Source: Siminovitchia terrae
GTDB taxonomy: Bacteria > Bacillota > Bacilli > Bacillales > Bacillaceae_C
Assembly (NCBI RefSeq): GCF_003605405.2
Contig: NZ_QYTW02000024.1
Location: 21,903-85,902, forward strand
Direction: 5' to 3'
DNA length: 64,000 bases
Shown: one piece after another, positions 44,705 through 53,719 of the stretch
Layout: each line of letters begins with the position of its first letter
Position numbering within the stretch: position 1 is the first letter of the stretch
Translations under genes and position numbers: made by a program
The notes under the pieces: generated by a model
Told to the model about the DNA's origin: nothing
Seen by the model: the letters and a program-made list of their open reading frames with translations, nothing else
The model's database searches: none

Positions 44705-46039
44705 TCAACTTGAAGGAGTGTATTTCCTGATCAATCTTGCGGCCCTGGATTGGCTGATTTTTAAGAACTCGGCTACCTTCCTTGAATTTTTAAAACGATG
44801 ATAAGTCTCCATGATAATTTTTCTTTCCAATTTCTCCAAAGATTCATCAAAAGAAGTCACAGGAGTATCATCTGGTATAACAATCTCCATTTCCTGCAGG
44901 TTGGCAGGGATATGATCGATCATAATCACATCATCGGATACCACTACAAGTTTTTCGATTAGATTTTCCAGTTCCCGTACATTTCCTGGCCATTGGTATT
45001 CTTCGAAAAAGTGATAAACATTTTCTTCAATGCGGCGGTTTATTTCATATTTGCCATTAAATTTTTCCAAAAAATAATTTGCCAGAGGAACGATGTCACT
45101 TTTCCTTTCCCTCAAAGGCGGTACTTTTACATCCATGACATTTAACCGGTAATAAAGGTCTTCCCGGAATTCATTTCTCATGACCATTTTCTTCAGGTTT
45201 TTGTTGGTAGCGGTGATAATGCGGATATCGACCTTTTTGGATTTTGTCTCTCCGATGGGAGTGAATTCCCTATCCTGGATAACATGAAGCAATTTTGCTT
45301 GTATGTTAAGGGGCAGCTCTCCAATTTCATCTAAAAACAAAGTCCCCATATGAGCTGCTTCAATCAGGCCTATTTTCCCTTTTTTATTAGCGCCAGTAAA
45401 AGCACCGTCTGTATAACCGAATAGTTCTGATTCCAGCAGGTGTTCAGGAAGTGCTGCGCAGTTAATTATGATGAAAGGCTCGTGATTCCGTTTGCTCTTT
45501 TGATGAATATACCTGGCAAGAAGCCCTTTTCCAGTTCCGGACTCTCCATACAGCAGAATGGTCGTGTCAAATAACGCCACTTTTTCAAGAGTTTTGATCA
45601 ATTCCTTCATTTGAACGTCTTGAGAATTTAAATCGAGGTATGGATTGTGTGGGGTGTCCTTGTTTGCTCGTTCGTATAATTCCATAGCCTCATTTATCAA
45701 ACAAATAAAATACTTTGCTTGTGACTCTTCGATTGTCAAGGGAATGACCGTGACTGTTCCTGCGGCAGTACTTTTATAAGTAAATGAAAAGACATTCGGC
45801 TTTCTCTTGTCTAAAAGAGAAGAGGTTATTTTGCCATTGAACCATTCATTTTCATAATCGATCATTTTTTTTCCGATTAACTGTGATTTTTCAACTGCGA
45901 AAAGGCTTTCAAATTTAGGGTTTACTGTGAGGATTGAGTGTTTTTCATCCACTATTAAGATAGCGTTCGATGAAAATCCGACAATGGCTCTTAATATATC
46001 GCTTTCATTTTGAATGCTTTTTCGGCAGTTGGATGACAT
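44705..46039 (-). CDS. Sigma-54-dependent activator with PAS domain
   Basis: 444 residues. An N-terminal PAS domain (about 15-120; NAILIVDEKHSILTVNPKFE) is followed by the AAA+ domain with Walker A GESGTGKG, the sigma-54 contact loop GAFTGA (YTDGAFTGANKKG), Walker B TLFLDEIGELPL and the R-finger region. The C-terminal helix-turn-helix VAEFLKISQSRAARLIRKY resembles TyrR-type. It is encoded next to the operon that has a consensus sigma-54 promoter (39108-39124) and is therefore its probable activator, with the PAS domain sensing the inducer. Confidence 0.92.
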   Translation of the reverse strand: MSSNCRKSIQNESDILRAIVGFSSNAILIVDEKHSILTVNPKFESLFAVEKSQLIGKKMIDYENEWFNGKITSSLLDKRKPNVFSFTYKSTAAGTVTVIPLTIEESQAKYFICLINEAMELYERANKDTPHNPYLDLNSQDVQMKELIKTLEKVALFDTTILLYGESGTGKGLLARYIHQKSKRNHEPFIIINCAALPEHLLESELFGYTDGAFTGANKKGKIGLIEAAHMGTLFLDEIGELPLNIQAKLLHVIQDREFTPIGETKSKKVDIRIITATNKNLKKMVMRNEFREDLYYRLNVMDVKVPPLRERKSDIVPLANYFLEKFNGKYEINRRIEENVYHFFEEYQWPGNVRELENLIEKLVVVSDDVIMIDHIPANLQEMEIVIPDDTPVTSFDESLEKLERKIIMETYHRFKNSRKVAEFLKISQSRAARLIRKYTPSS

Positions 46040-46061
46040 TTGTTCAACTTCCTTTCAATTA

Positions 46062-46610
46062 TTACTTTTCAGCTTCTTTTACTAGTTCATTCAGCTTCTC
46101 AAATACGTCATTCCGTAGTTCTGACTGAATAGGAGCGAGACCGAAGAGCTCCGAAAACCATAGCCCATCAGTTGCGAGTCGCACGATAGTAGAAATGACT
46201 GGATCAATCTGGTCGTTCTCCAACTGCTTCTGCCAATTTTGGTAATGCTCTTTAGCAGGCTTGAGCAGATTTGGGTTATGTACTAGTGCGGCCAGCAAGG
46301 CAACTACGAACTCATTTTCTTCCTTATCGTACTTAAGAAAAGTGGTTTTCAAGTAGGATCGGGTTGTTCCGCCTGGAAGCTTGTCATTCTCATGCTCCTC
46401 ACTCAGCTGGTTGTCAAATTGATCAAACAGCTGTTTCAACATCGCCTCTATTAAAATTTCTTTCGTTGGAAAATGGTAAAAAAGACCGCCTTTGCTCATA
46501 CCAGCTTTATCTGCAACCGATTCCATCGTCATTTTAGCAATACCGTCATTTCTTACCAGTTCATAAACGGCTTCAATAATCTTATCTTTCGAGTCTTTTT
46601 TTTCAGCCAC
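46062..46610 (-). CDS. TetR-family repressor
   Basis: 182 residues. The N-terminal helix-turn-helix GIAKMTMESVADKAGMSKGGLFYHFPTKEILIEAM is textbook TetR. The rest is the variable ligand-binding helical domain. It lies 22 nt upstream of the sigma-54 activator gene on the same strand, so both may be cotranscribed. Its own promoter has a palindrome between -35 and -10, which suggests autoregulation. Confidence 0.92.
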   Translation of the reverse strand: MAEKKDSKDKIIEAVYELVRNDGIAKMTMESVADKAGMSKGGLFYHFPTKEILIEAMLKQLFDQFDNQLSEEHENDKLPGGTTRSYLKTTFLKYDKEENEFVVALLAALVHNPNLLKPAKEHYQNWQKQLENDQIDPVISTIVRLATDGLWFSELFGLAPIQSELRNDVFEKLNELVKEAEK

Positions 46611-46650
46611 AATATTTCACTCCTAATAGTCTAATAATTTAGTTAAAAAT

Positions 46651-46680
46651 ATTATACCGACTGGGCGGTGCAGTTGTCAA
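46651..46680 (-). promoter_or_regulatory. tetR promoter with internal operator
   Basis: On the minus strand TTGACA (46680-46675), 18 nt, TATAAT (46656-46651): a consensus sigma-A promoter. Its spacer contains the imperfect palindrome ACCGACTGGGCGGT (plus-strand 46656-46669), which resembles ACCGACCGGT next to the sigma-54 promoter. Confidence 0.78.
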
Positions 46681-46789
46681 ATATTATAATGAAAGACTAA
46701 CTATTTTTTGTATTTTGATTTATAATGTATATGGATATATGTAATTTGATTTTATTTTTATATACATCATTGTAGGAAGGAGCACCAAA

Positions 46790-48064
46790 TTGATAACTGA
46801 TACTAAGAAAAAAGTTCAAGACTACATTGAAGAAAACAAAGATGAACTCATCGAGGCCATTGTCAAAGCGGTTCAAATTCCAAGCGTCATTGGCGATGAA
46901 AATGCCATGGCAGAATATATGAAGAAAAAGTATGAAGAAATCGGTTTGAAGGTTGTCGAGGTTCAACCTGAGTATGAGAAAGTTCAAGATCATCCTGCAT
47001 TCTGCAGCTCCGGACTTCCATTCGAGGGCAGAAACAACATTATTGGGATTTGGGAAGGTAATGAAGATGCCCCTTCATTAACGTTAAACGGTCATATGGA
47101 TGTTGTTTCACCAGAACCGGTGGAAAACTGGACAAAAGATCCATGGGGTGGCGAAATCGAAGGGAATAAATTGTACGGGCGTGGTTCCGGGGATATGAAA
47201 GCCGGGCTTATGGCCAATTGGTTCGCTTTGAAAGCGTTATTAGACATGGGAATCAAGCCAAAAGGCAAAGTTCTGCTTCAAAGCGTGTTAGAAGAAGAAG
47301 CAGGAGGGGCGGGCGGTACACTCGCTTGTCTGGAAGACGGCTTTTTGACTGACGGTTTCATCGCGACTGAGCCTCACTCTTTAAGACTAACCGTCGCTCA
47401 TGCGGGAGTGTTGTATTTCCGGGTGAAAGTGGTTGGAAAAACAGCTCATGCGGGCATGGCGCATTTGGGCGTGAATGCCATCAGCAAAATGTATAAGGTG
47501 TACAATGCACTTGAAAAGCTCTCAGAAAAGAGGGCGAAAGAGGTTTATTTTGAGCTTTTCCATAAAGGCTCCGGTCAATCTGTCCACATGAACCTCGGCA
47601 CGCTGGTAGGAGGAGACTGGGTATCTAATGTTCCTGGTGAAGCAGTGCTTGAGTGCAGAATCGGCTTTATTCCGACTGAAACACGTGCTGGAATCAAAGA
47701 GCTGATTGAAAAGACAGTTCAAGATGCGATAAAGGGCGATGAATGGCTTGAACAGCATCCTCCGGAAATAGAGTGGTACGGCTGGACGACAGAGGCTTGG
47801 AATCAAGATCCGGAAGACCCTTATGTACAAGCATTTAAAAAGACTGCAGAAGGTGTATTGGATAGAGAAATTGAAATTGGCGGGAGAGCTGCCGGGAATG
47901 ATGCTCGCTTTACTCAATATTTTGATAAACCGGGACTTGTTTTCGGCCCAAGATGCTCCAATATGCATGGACCGGACGAGTATGTTGAAATTGATAGTGT
48001 CATCGACACAGCCAAAGTATTTGCTGCTCACATCATTGATTGGTGCGGCGTGGAAGAAGATTGA
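46790..48064 (+). CDS. M20-family metallopeptidase/deacylase (ArgE/DapE type)
   Basis: 424 residues from TTG 46790 behind GGAAGGAG. Zinc site: LNGHMDVV (His, Asp), GRGSGDMKAG (bridging Asp), VLEEEAGG (catalytic and metal Glu) and a C-terminal His in NMHGPDE. The dimerisation lid domain lies at about 215-325. M20 enzymes cleave N-acyl amino acids or small peptides; nothing fixes the substrate. It is divergent from the tetR gene and may share its regulation, which could tie it to the Rieske pathway. Confidence 0.88.
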   Translation: MITDTKKKVQDYIEENKDELIEAIVKAVQIPSVIGDENAMAEYMKKKYEEIGLKVVEVQPEYEKVQDHPAFCSSGLPFEGRNNIIGIWEGNEDAPSLTLNGHMDVVSPEPVENWTKDPWGGEIEGNKLYGRGSGDMKAGLMANWFALKALLDMGIKPKGKVLLQSVLEEEAGGAGGTLACLEDGFLTDGFIATEPHSLRLTVAHAGVLYFRVKVVGKTAHAGMAHLGVNAISKMYKVYNALEKLSEKRAKEVYFELFHKGSGQSVHMNLGTLVGGDWVSNVPGEAVLECRIGFIPTETRAGIKELIEKTVQDAIKGDEWLEQHPPEIEWYGWTTEAWNQDPEDPYVQAFKKTAEGVLDREIEIGGRAAGNDARFTQYFDKPGLVFGPRCSNMHGPDEYVEIDSVIDTAKVFAAHIIDWCGVEED

Positions 48065-48071
48065 TTCAAAA

Positions 48072-48101
48072 CAGCCCCTGACTTTTTTGGTCAGGGGCTG
48101 T
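48072..48101. terminator. Terminator between the M20 gene and the minus-strand microprotein gene
   Basis: CAGCCCCTGAC / GTCAGGGGCTG, an 11-bp stem with a T-rich loop; usable in both directions. Confidence 0.8.
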
Positions 48102-48125
48102 GACAATTAAAGGGAAGGTGCCGAC

Positions 48126-48209
48126 TTAAATAAGAAATGTTTTAAGGACGAACACCACTGCTGCTCCAAGGGCCACGGCTACTACAAAACTTAGCAATTT
48201 TTTCATCAT
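48126..48209 (-). CDS. 27-residue membrane microprotein after the ABC-2 permease gene
   Basis: Starts ATGATG at 48209 behind GGGAGGAC, 17 nt after the permease stop. The peptide begins MMKKLLSFVVAVALG and ends LKTFLI: one Ala/Val-rich membrane helix. Too short for usual gene calls. No family recognised. The good ribosome-binding site and close spacing argue that it is translated with the ABC exporter. Confidence 0.5.
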   Translation of the reverse strand: MMKKLLSFVVAVALGAAVVFVLKTFLI

Positions 48210-48226
48210 AAGTCCTCCCTCTTTGT

Positions 48227-48934
48227 TTAGTCCACCATCCGCTTGCGAAAGACGATTACAGCCAAAGCGGAGATCATGATAATCCAAATAAAGATAATCC
48301 CTAAGTTGAAAAGGACATCTGCAAAACCAGCGTTGTTTTCCACTTTTGTCGCAATTTCCAGAAGTTGGATGTTCGGGAGGTATTCAGCCACTTTTAAAAT
48401 CGGATAGGTTTTTGCCAATGAAGTGATAAATGTTCCCGCTGAAAAAATGACTATGAATGGAAGAATCAGGACGGAAGCCTCCATAACCGATTTTGCATAC
48501 AGACCTAATAATGTCCCTAAGCCGAGATAAAAAAGAGTGGATAGTATAATTGCGACTGCTGTAATTCCAATGCTCTTTGGATAATAATCTAAAAAGAAAG
48601 CACTTAATGCGATCACTAGAATTGTTGAAAAGAAAGACAATAAGCTTTTTCCACTTAAAATCTCTGTGGTGGTTGCTGGTGACAGCATTAATCCTCTTAA
48701 TGTGTTCTTCTCTTTTTCTTCGGCAATAAGACAGCATTGAACAAAGGCTGCAACCATAGCAAATGCCATATTAAAAATCGTATAATGTGCTTCAATTGAG
48801 TCAATACCCATGCGACCGTAAAGAGCTGCAAGGATCGGTGGCAAAAATATAACGATGGATACAGCATAATTCCGAGAAAAATCCTTGTAGTCCTTTTTTA
48901 AAATTGCGTTTACACGCCTCCAAGAAAAGGTCAT
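48227..48934 (-). CDS. ABC-2 type exporter permease
   Basis: 235 residues with six predicted helices. The initial cytoplasmic helix AILKKDYKDFSRNYAVSIVIFLPP and the segment EEKEKNTLRGLMLSPATTTEILSGKSLL are typical ABC-2 (drug/lantibiotic exporter-type) features. The start overlaps the ATPase stop by 4 nt. It probably exports a lipid-soluble compound, peptide or drug; the substrate is unknown. Confidence 0.88.
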   Translation of the reverse strand: MTFSWRRVNAILKKDYKDFSRNYAVSIVIFLPPILAALYGRMGIDSIEAHYTIFNMAFAMVAAFVQCCLIAEEKEKNTLRGLMLSPATTTEILSGKSLLSFFSTILVIALSAFFLDYYPKSIGITAVAIILSTLFYLGLGTLLGLYAKSVMEASVLILPFIVIFSAGTFITSLAKTYPILKVAEYLPNIQLLEIATKVENNAGFADVLFNLGIIFIWIIMISALAVIVFRKRMVD

Positions 48935-49779
48935 GCCAATTTCCTCCCTGTCACTTGTATGAAAATATCTCCCAAAGTTGGTTCGTTTGAATGAACCCTT
49001 TCCACTCGATCAGTTTTCATTAATTCATATAACTGCTGCGCACCTTCTGTACCAATCGGAACGACAATCTTCTGTTCGTTTGACATCTCTACTGTTATTG
49101 TCCCATTAGCGTATTTCCTTTTCAGATTATCAGGCGTATCCAATAACTGGATTTTTCCTTTGTTTAAAAATGCAACACGGTCACAAAGGGTGTCGGCTTC
49201 GTACATATCGTGGGTTGTTAAAAAAATGGTCGTTCCTTTAGTATTTAGCGCTCGCAAACCCTCATATATATGAAGCGTATTCGTCGGGTCCAAAGCCGAA
49301 GTTGGTTCATCCAGAAAAAGAAGCTCCGGTTCATGGAGAAGCGCTCGTGCCAAAATGACCCGTTGTTTCATTCCTTTAGATAATGTAGAAACTATTTTCT
49401 TATTATCCTTTGTCAGATTAACAGCTGCAAGAGCTTCTTCAATTCTTGAACGGTGAACATCATATAAATCACAATAAAGCTTTAAGTTATCGTTGATTGA
49501 TAATCTTTCATACAAACCGCTGTTGTCAGTCAATACTCCAAATCGTTTCCGATAATCCGATAGTTTCAATTTAGAGACGGGTTGGCCGAAAGCTGTCGCC
49601 GAACCGCTGGTAGGATTCATTTGTCCTGTTAAAATTTTAATTGTAGTGGTTTTACCAGATCCGCTTGGGCCTAAAAAGCCGAAAATTTCTCCCTTTCTTA
49701 CTTGAAAGTCAACGCCTTCAAGAGCGGGTTGATCAGAGAAAGTTTTAACCAGATCCTTTACTTCGATAATGTTTCCCAT
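48931..49779 (-). CDS. ABC exporter ATPase (DrrA/CcmA type)
   Basis: 282 residues. Walker A GPSGSGKTT, signature-like LSKGMKQRV, Walker B LLFLDEPTSALD, and the switch His in LTTHDMYEA. The C-terminal 60 residues form the extension common in drug-exporter ATPases. It pairs with the permease at 48227-48934. The separate LytTR/ABC fusion gene upstream on the same strand is the likely regulator of this operon. Confidence 0.92.
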   Translation of the reverse strand: MGNIIEVKDLVKTFSDQPALEGVDFQVRKGEIFGFLGPSGSGKTTTIKILTGQMNPTSGSATAFGQPVSKLKLSDYRKRFGVLTDNSGLYERLSINDNLKLYCDLYDVHRSRIEEALAAVNLTKDNKKIVSTLSKGMKQRVILARALLHEPELLFLDEPTSALDPTNTLHIYEGLRALNTKGTTIFLTTHDMYEADTLCDRVAFLNKGKIQLLDTPDNLKRKYANGTITVEMSNEQKIVVPIGTEGAQQLYELMKTDRVERVHSNEPTLGDIFIQVTGRKLA

Positions 49780-50021
49780 ATTTTCACCTCAAAAAAACGT
49801 AATTTCATCCGTTTGCTATATTCAGGTTACAAGGAAATATTGCACCAAGCATTAAAAAACAGATGAAAGGAGTTATATATGAGGTGAATGGAGCAAAAAG
49901 GATGTTAAATCTTTTCATCTTTGTTAGTTTAGCTAAGCTGCAGAATATGAATAGCTTCAAATGACAGTTCAATAAAGAAAGGAATCGACATATTTCCCGA
50001 GAAATAATATGTATTTCTACA

Positions 50022-51050
50022 TTATTTGAGTCCGAGCATTTCTTTCAATACAGCCATTTTTGACTTTGAAAGGGGAATGCTTGATTTGTGGGCGTCCTCC
50101 AAAACAAGGCTATAGCTATTCCTTGTCCAAGTAATCACTTCACGAACTTTTTGCAGGTTAACGATATAGGAACGATGACAACGAAAAAAGCCAAAAGGCA
50201 TTAATCGATTTTCCAATTCCTGAAGAGTAAAGTCGTTTGGGAAGGCCTCGCCTTTAATATGTATAAAGGATTGTCCTTCTCTGCTTTCAATATAATCAAT
50301 CTCAGGGGGATTGAAGAGAACGATTTTATCCTTGACTTTCGTCGGGATTTTTTTGAACTGAACGGGCTGCCCCATATCCGTTTGTTGTTCCTCTTCAAGT
50401 TGGTACTCAGAGGTTTTGGAGTCATCACTTTCGATTTGAATGGGGGATAATCCGCTACCGTCGAGTTTATACACCTCGTCTGCAGCCGTAACTGCACTTT
50501 CCATATTGCCAGTTAGAATCAGGACTGCTTTGCCTAATTGTCGGAGCTTTTGAAGGAGAGAAAGAAATATTTGTTTTGATTCCAAATCCAGGTTTTGATC
50601 GGGCTCTTCCAAAATATAAATGGCAGGGTTTTGCAAGAGGAGGCAGGCAAACTGAACTCTTCTGCTCTCTGAATATGATAATTTATCAATCTTTAATTTC
50701 CTTTTATGGTCAAGATGAACTGCTTTTATTGCTTGGTCAATGTTTTGATTCGATGCGTATAAACTTTTTATAAAATGAAGCATTTCTTCGATTGAAAGGC
50801 GTTCATACAATGCTACGTTTAAAAATAAAAAGCCGATATTCTTGGTGGGTTGCTTCAAAAGGTTTTGGCCAATGTGGATTTCCCCATGAGAAAGCCCTGT
50901 TTTGCCAAGCAGTAGATTGATTATCTGTTCTCTGACATTCACGCTTGAATAGAGTGCAGCGACCTGGCCAGGATTGACTAACAAGTTAAAGGAAGGGAAG
51001 ATGATTGTATCATTCACTCTTTTTTCAGCACCCATAAATTGTAATTTCAT
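50022..51050 (-). CDS. Fusion of degenerate ABC ATPase with LytTR DNA-binding domain
   Basis: 342 residues. Residues about 1-200 follow the ABC-ATPase fold (INPGQVAAL-like NPGQVAALYSSVNVREQIIN, LSYSESRRVQ at the signature position, IYILEEPDQNLD at Walker B). The Walker A Gly-Lys-Ser/Thr is missing, so ATP hydrolysis is unlikely. Residues about 240-342 are a LytTR domain (IDYIESREGQSFIHIKG ... FFRCHRSYIVNLQKVREV). It probably regulates the adjacent exporter operon, perhaps by dimerising with the true ATPase. A gap of 242 bp without features separates the two units. Confidence 0.85.
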   Translation of the reverse strand: MKLQFMGAEKRVNDTIIFPSFNLLVNPGQVAALYSSVNVREQIINLLLGKTGLSHGEIHIGQNLLKQPTKNIGFLFLNVALYERLSIEEMLHFIKSLYASNQNIDQAIKAVHLDHKRKLKIDKLSYSESRRVQFACLLLQNPAIYILEEPDQNLDLESKQIFLSLLQKLRQLGKAVLILTGNMESAVTAADEVYKLDGSGLSPIQIESDDSKTSEYQLEEEQQTDMGQPVQFKKIPTKVKDKIVLFNPPEIDYIESREGQSFIHIKGEAFPNDFTLQELENRLMPFGFFRCHRSYIVNLQKVREVITWTRNSYSLVLEDAHKSSIPLSKSKMAVLKEMLGLK

Positions 51051-51103
51051 TGAGGATCCTCATTTCTTCAATCTTATACATCGTATTATATCAAAAAAAG
51101 AAA

Positions 51104-51134
51104 CAGCCCAAGCTGATAGACTCAGCTTGGGCTG
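51104..51134 (-). terminator. Terminator of ectABC
   Basis: CAGCCCAAGCTGA / TCAGCTTGGGCTG, a 13-bp perfect stem. On the minus strand it is followed by TTTCTTTTTTT. Confidence 0.9.
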
Positions 51135-51169
51135 TAAAAGGATATTCAAGTTTGATGTCGATAAATAGA

Positions 51170-51212
51170 CGCTGCCACTTTTCTAATGTCCAGTTCCAGC
51201 GCCACTTTTCTA
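51170..51212. repeat. Short TGTCCAGTTCCAGCGCC repeat, copy R4
   Basis: GACGCTGCCACTTTTCTAATGTCCAGTTCCAGCGCCACTTTTCT is a reduced version of the R1-R3/R5 family. Like R2 and R3 it ends immediately before the stop codon of a minus-strand gene (here ectC, 51213). Confidence 0.7.
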
Positions 51213-51599
51213 TTAATCTTCCACCAAAGGGTATACCCCATCCTTATCATGAGTTTCTCTTCCAGTAAGCGGTGGATTGAACACGCAGATCATTCTCATG
51301 TCTTTAGTCGCTCTTAAATAATGCTCATCATTTTTATCAAGAGCATACATTGTTCCATCTTTGATCGGATATACTTTTCCGTCTGAAATGGTCTCAATTT
51401 CCCCTTCTCCACCGACACAATATACGGCTTCCAGGTGGTTTTTATACCAAATATGAGTTTCGGTTCCTGCATATATAATTGTGTCATGATAAGAGAAGCC
51501 CATGTTATCATCCTTTAACAGCAGGCGTCGGCTTACCCAATTATCAGCCTTAACTTCATTATCCGTTCCAATTACTTCTTCCAATGTTCTTACAATCAT
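51213..51599 (-). CDS. ectC: L-ectoine synthase
   Basis: 128 residues, cupin fold, the normal EctC length. [12 protein letters not shown], the metal/substrate region [23 protein letters not shown], and CVGGEGEIE are diagnostic. It cyclises N-gamma-acetyl-diaminobutyrate to ectoine, a compatible solute. It is the last gene of ectABC, 17 nt after ectB. Confidence 0.96.
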   Translation of the reverse strand: MIVRTLEEVIGTDNEVKADNWVSRRLLLKDDNMGFSYHDTIIYAGTETHIWYKNHLEAVYCVGGEGEIETISDGKVYPIKDGTMYALDKNDEHYLRATKDMRMICVFNPPLTGRETHDKDGVYPLVED

Positions 51600-51616
51600 T
51601 TCTCCATCACCCTTTT

Positions 51617-52897
51617 CTAATTCTTTAGAGCAGCTTTAATGCTGTCCTCTACGATTTGGAATCCTTTTTCGAGTCCTTCCTTGTCAATGATCAGAGGCGG
51701 CAGAAACTTGAATACCTCCCCTTTAGGTCCAGAAGTTTCCATAAGTAGGCCTCTTTTAAATGCCTCTTCGCATATGATTTCCGAAGTTTCCGCTCTTTCG
51801 CAAGCTGCTCCTTGCATCAGGCCGCGTCCTCTTTTTTCTGCGTTTAGTTCAGGGTATTCATGGACGATGTAGTCTAGGAATGAGCTCACCATTTCCGCTT
51901 TTTGGGTTATTTCTTGAGAGAATTTGTTTGTTTCCCAGTAGTTCAATGCTTCTGCGGCCGCGATGAAAGCCATATTATTTCCACGGAAAGTTCCGTTATG
52001 CTCGCCAGGCTCCCAAATATCGTATTCACTTTTGATAAGGGTCAAGGCCATTGGCAGACCATAGCCGCTTACGGATTTCGACAGGCAGACGATGTCTGGA
52101 GTGATTTCCGCAGGTTCAAAACTAAAGAAAGTTCCAGTTCTGCCGCAGCCTGCCTGCACATCATCAATGATCAACAATATATCGAATTCTCTGCATATTT
52201 TTTCTATACTTCTCAGCCATTCATAGCTTGCAGCATTGATTCCGCCTTCACCTTGGACAGTCTCTAAAATCATGGCTGCTGGAAGATCGACGCCGCTGCT
52301 GCTATTTTCCAAAAAGGCTTTGATATAGTCAATGGAGTTTGTGTTATCCACATAATTGTCGAATGGCATGAAAACAGTATTGTTTAATGGTATGCCGGCT
52401 CCATCTCTTTTCGACGCATTTCCCGTTACGGACAGGGAACCTATGGTCATTCCATGGAATCCGTTTGTAAAACTGATGACTGTATTCCGTCCGGTAACTT
52501 TTCTTGCAATTTTTAGTGCGCTTTCCACAGTATTGGTCCCCGTTGGGCCAGGAAACATCACTTTATAATCTAGGTTTCTCGGTTTTAAAATGATCTCATT
52601 AAATTTTTTGAGAAATTCTCCCCGAGCAACCGTGGCCATATCCAGGCTGTGTGTGATGGCGTCCTCTTCAAGATAGCTAATAAGGAGCTTTTTCATTTTT
52701 TCATTATTATGTCCATAGTTGAGGGCACCTGCGCCGGCAAAAAAGTCGATATATTCCTTATCATTGATATCCCATAATTTGTAGTTCTTGGCTTTTTTAA
52801 AAACAGTGGGAAAGCTTCGGCTGTAGCTTCTGACTTTCGATTCAAAGAGTTCAAAAACATCCATGGCAATAGCGGGCTTGTCAGTAATAGTCGACAT
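51617..52897 (-). CDS. ectB: Diaminobutyrate-2-oxoglutarate aminotransferase
   Basis: About 426 residues from ATG 52897 (an in-frame ATG four codons upstream lies too close to GGAGGT). Class III aminotransferase: [14 protein letters not shown] at the N-terminus, [28 protein letters not shown] (PLP Asp) and [14 protein letters not shown] with the Schiff-base Lys. It converts aspartate semialdehyde and glutamate to L-2,4-diaminobutyrate, the first ectoine step. Confidence 0.95.
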   Translation of the reverse strand: MSTITDKPAIAMDVFELFESKVRSYSRSFPTVFKKAKNYKLWDINDKEYIDFFAGAGALNYGHNNEKMKKLLISYLEEDAITHSLDMATVARGEFLKKFNEIILKPRNLDYKVMFPGPTGTNTVESALKIARKVTGRNTVISFTNGFHGMTIGSLSVTGNASKRDGAGIPLNNTVFMPFDNYVDNTNSIDYIKAFLENSSSGVDLPAAMILETVQGEGGINAASYEWLRSIEKICREFDILLIIDDVQAGCGRTGTFFSFEPAEITPDIVCLSKSVSGYGLPMALTLIKSEYDIWEPGEHNGTFRGNNMAFIAAAEALNYWETNKFSQEITQKAEMVSSFLDYIVHEYPELNAEKRGRGLMQGAACERAETSEIICEEAFKRGLLMETSGPKGEVFKFLPPLIIDKEGLEKGFQIVEDSIKAALKN

Positions 52898-52924
52898 AAA
52901 TCTACACATACCTCCAGAAATTTT

Positions 52925-53452
52925 TTATTTCAATGGCCCAATTCGATACGCAATTTCTGCTTCATGGGAAGGGTCTGGAAATTGATCTTCGCTGAAACAT
53001 TCATATTGCGTATACTCAGTTTCTAGTTTTTTTGCCAATCCTTTAAACAGGTTATTGGAAGGTTTGTTTGTGGGAGTGACAGTAGCCTCCAAGAAACGGA
53101 TGTTTGTATTTTCAAGCCTTTTGATTAGTTTCAGCAATAATGTTGTGGCCAATCCTTTACCTCTTTGGGACTGGTCGACAACGACCTGCCATATAAACAA
53201 TGTATCTGGCGCGGTTGGCTGGAGAAAGCCGGATATGAAGCCAACAATTTTACGGTCGACCACTGCTACAATGGATGTTTTATTAAAATATTTGCCCCAC
53301 ATTAAATAGCTGTATGACGAATTGACATCGAGAACCTTCGACTTTTTGACAAGCTCAAATATCTCACTGCCGTCGTCGGCAGTAGGCTCCCGAAAATAAA
53401 TCGTGGCTGATTTCCTGTCCCTGACAGAAGGTTTTTCTTTTACTTTACCGAT
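52925..53452 (-). CDS. ectA: Diaminobutyrate acetyltransferase with apparent ATC start
   Basis: GNAT-family acetyltransferase that makes N-gamma-acetyl-diaminobutyrate. The acetyl-CoA loop is VVDQSQRGKGLATTLL and EctA hallmarks are VLDVNSSYSYLMWGKYF and QPTAPDTLFIWQV. The first ATG in frame (53302) falls inside that conserved core, giving only 125 residues and losing the family N-terminus. The frame remains open and EctA-like (TIYFREPTADDGSEIFELV) up to a stop at 53468. In that extension there is no ATG, GTG, TTG or CTG. An ATC at 53452-53450 lies 10 nt after AGGAGG (53462-53467), giving about 175 residues. ATT at 53401 is an alternative, as is a sequencing or real frameshift. Confidence 0.85.
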   Translation of the reverse strand: MGKVKEKPSVRDRKSATIYFREPTADDGSEIFELVKKSKVLDVNSSYSYLMWGKYFNKTSIVAVVDRKIVGFISGFLQPTAPDTLFIWQVVVDQSQRGKGLATTLLLKLIKRLENTNIRFLEATVTPTNKPSNNLFKGLAKKLETEYTQYECFSEDQFPDPSHEAEIAYRIGPLK

Positions 53453-53489
53453 TGTTTGTTCACCTCCTCACTTTTGCAAGATGTATATA

Positions 53490-53518
53490 ATCATATCGGG
53501 AGCAATATGTAAAATCAA
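53490..53518 (-). promoter_or_regulatory. Probable ectABC promoter
   Basis: On the minus strand TTGATT (53518-53513), 17-nt spacer, TATGAT (53495-53490), about 40 bp before the ectA ribosome-binding site. Sigma-A type. Confidence 0.55.
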
Positions 53519-53719
53519 AGTCAGTCAGGCATGTTGTAAACGATTTATTTGTAATGAGTCACGGACTGCTTGAAATAATAACCGGTTTCCTGCAATTTCC
53601 TTCCATATGGTCTGATATGGTCCCCGATAAGAATTGATTTCAAATATAGAAACAATTCCCTCCCCATAAAGTCTCGGAAATAGTATGATGGGTTAAAACG
53701 GAAAAGGGGGAGAAGAGTC

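Noticed and set aside
46790..48064. M20 enzyme as ectoine-degradation deacetylase
   Set aside because: As I recall, the known acetyl-diaminobutyrate deacetylases belong to a different (AstE-like) family, and no ectoine hydrolase gene is present.
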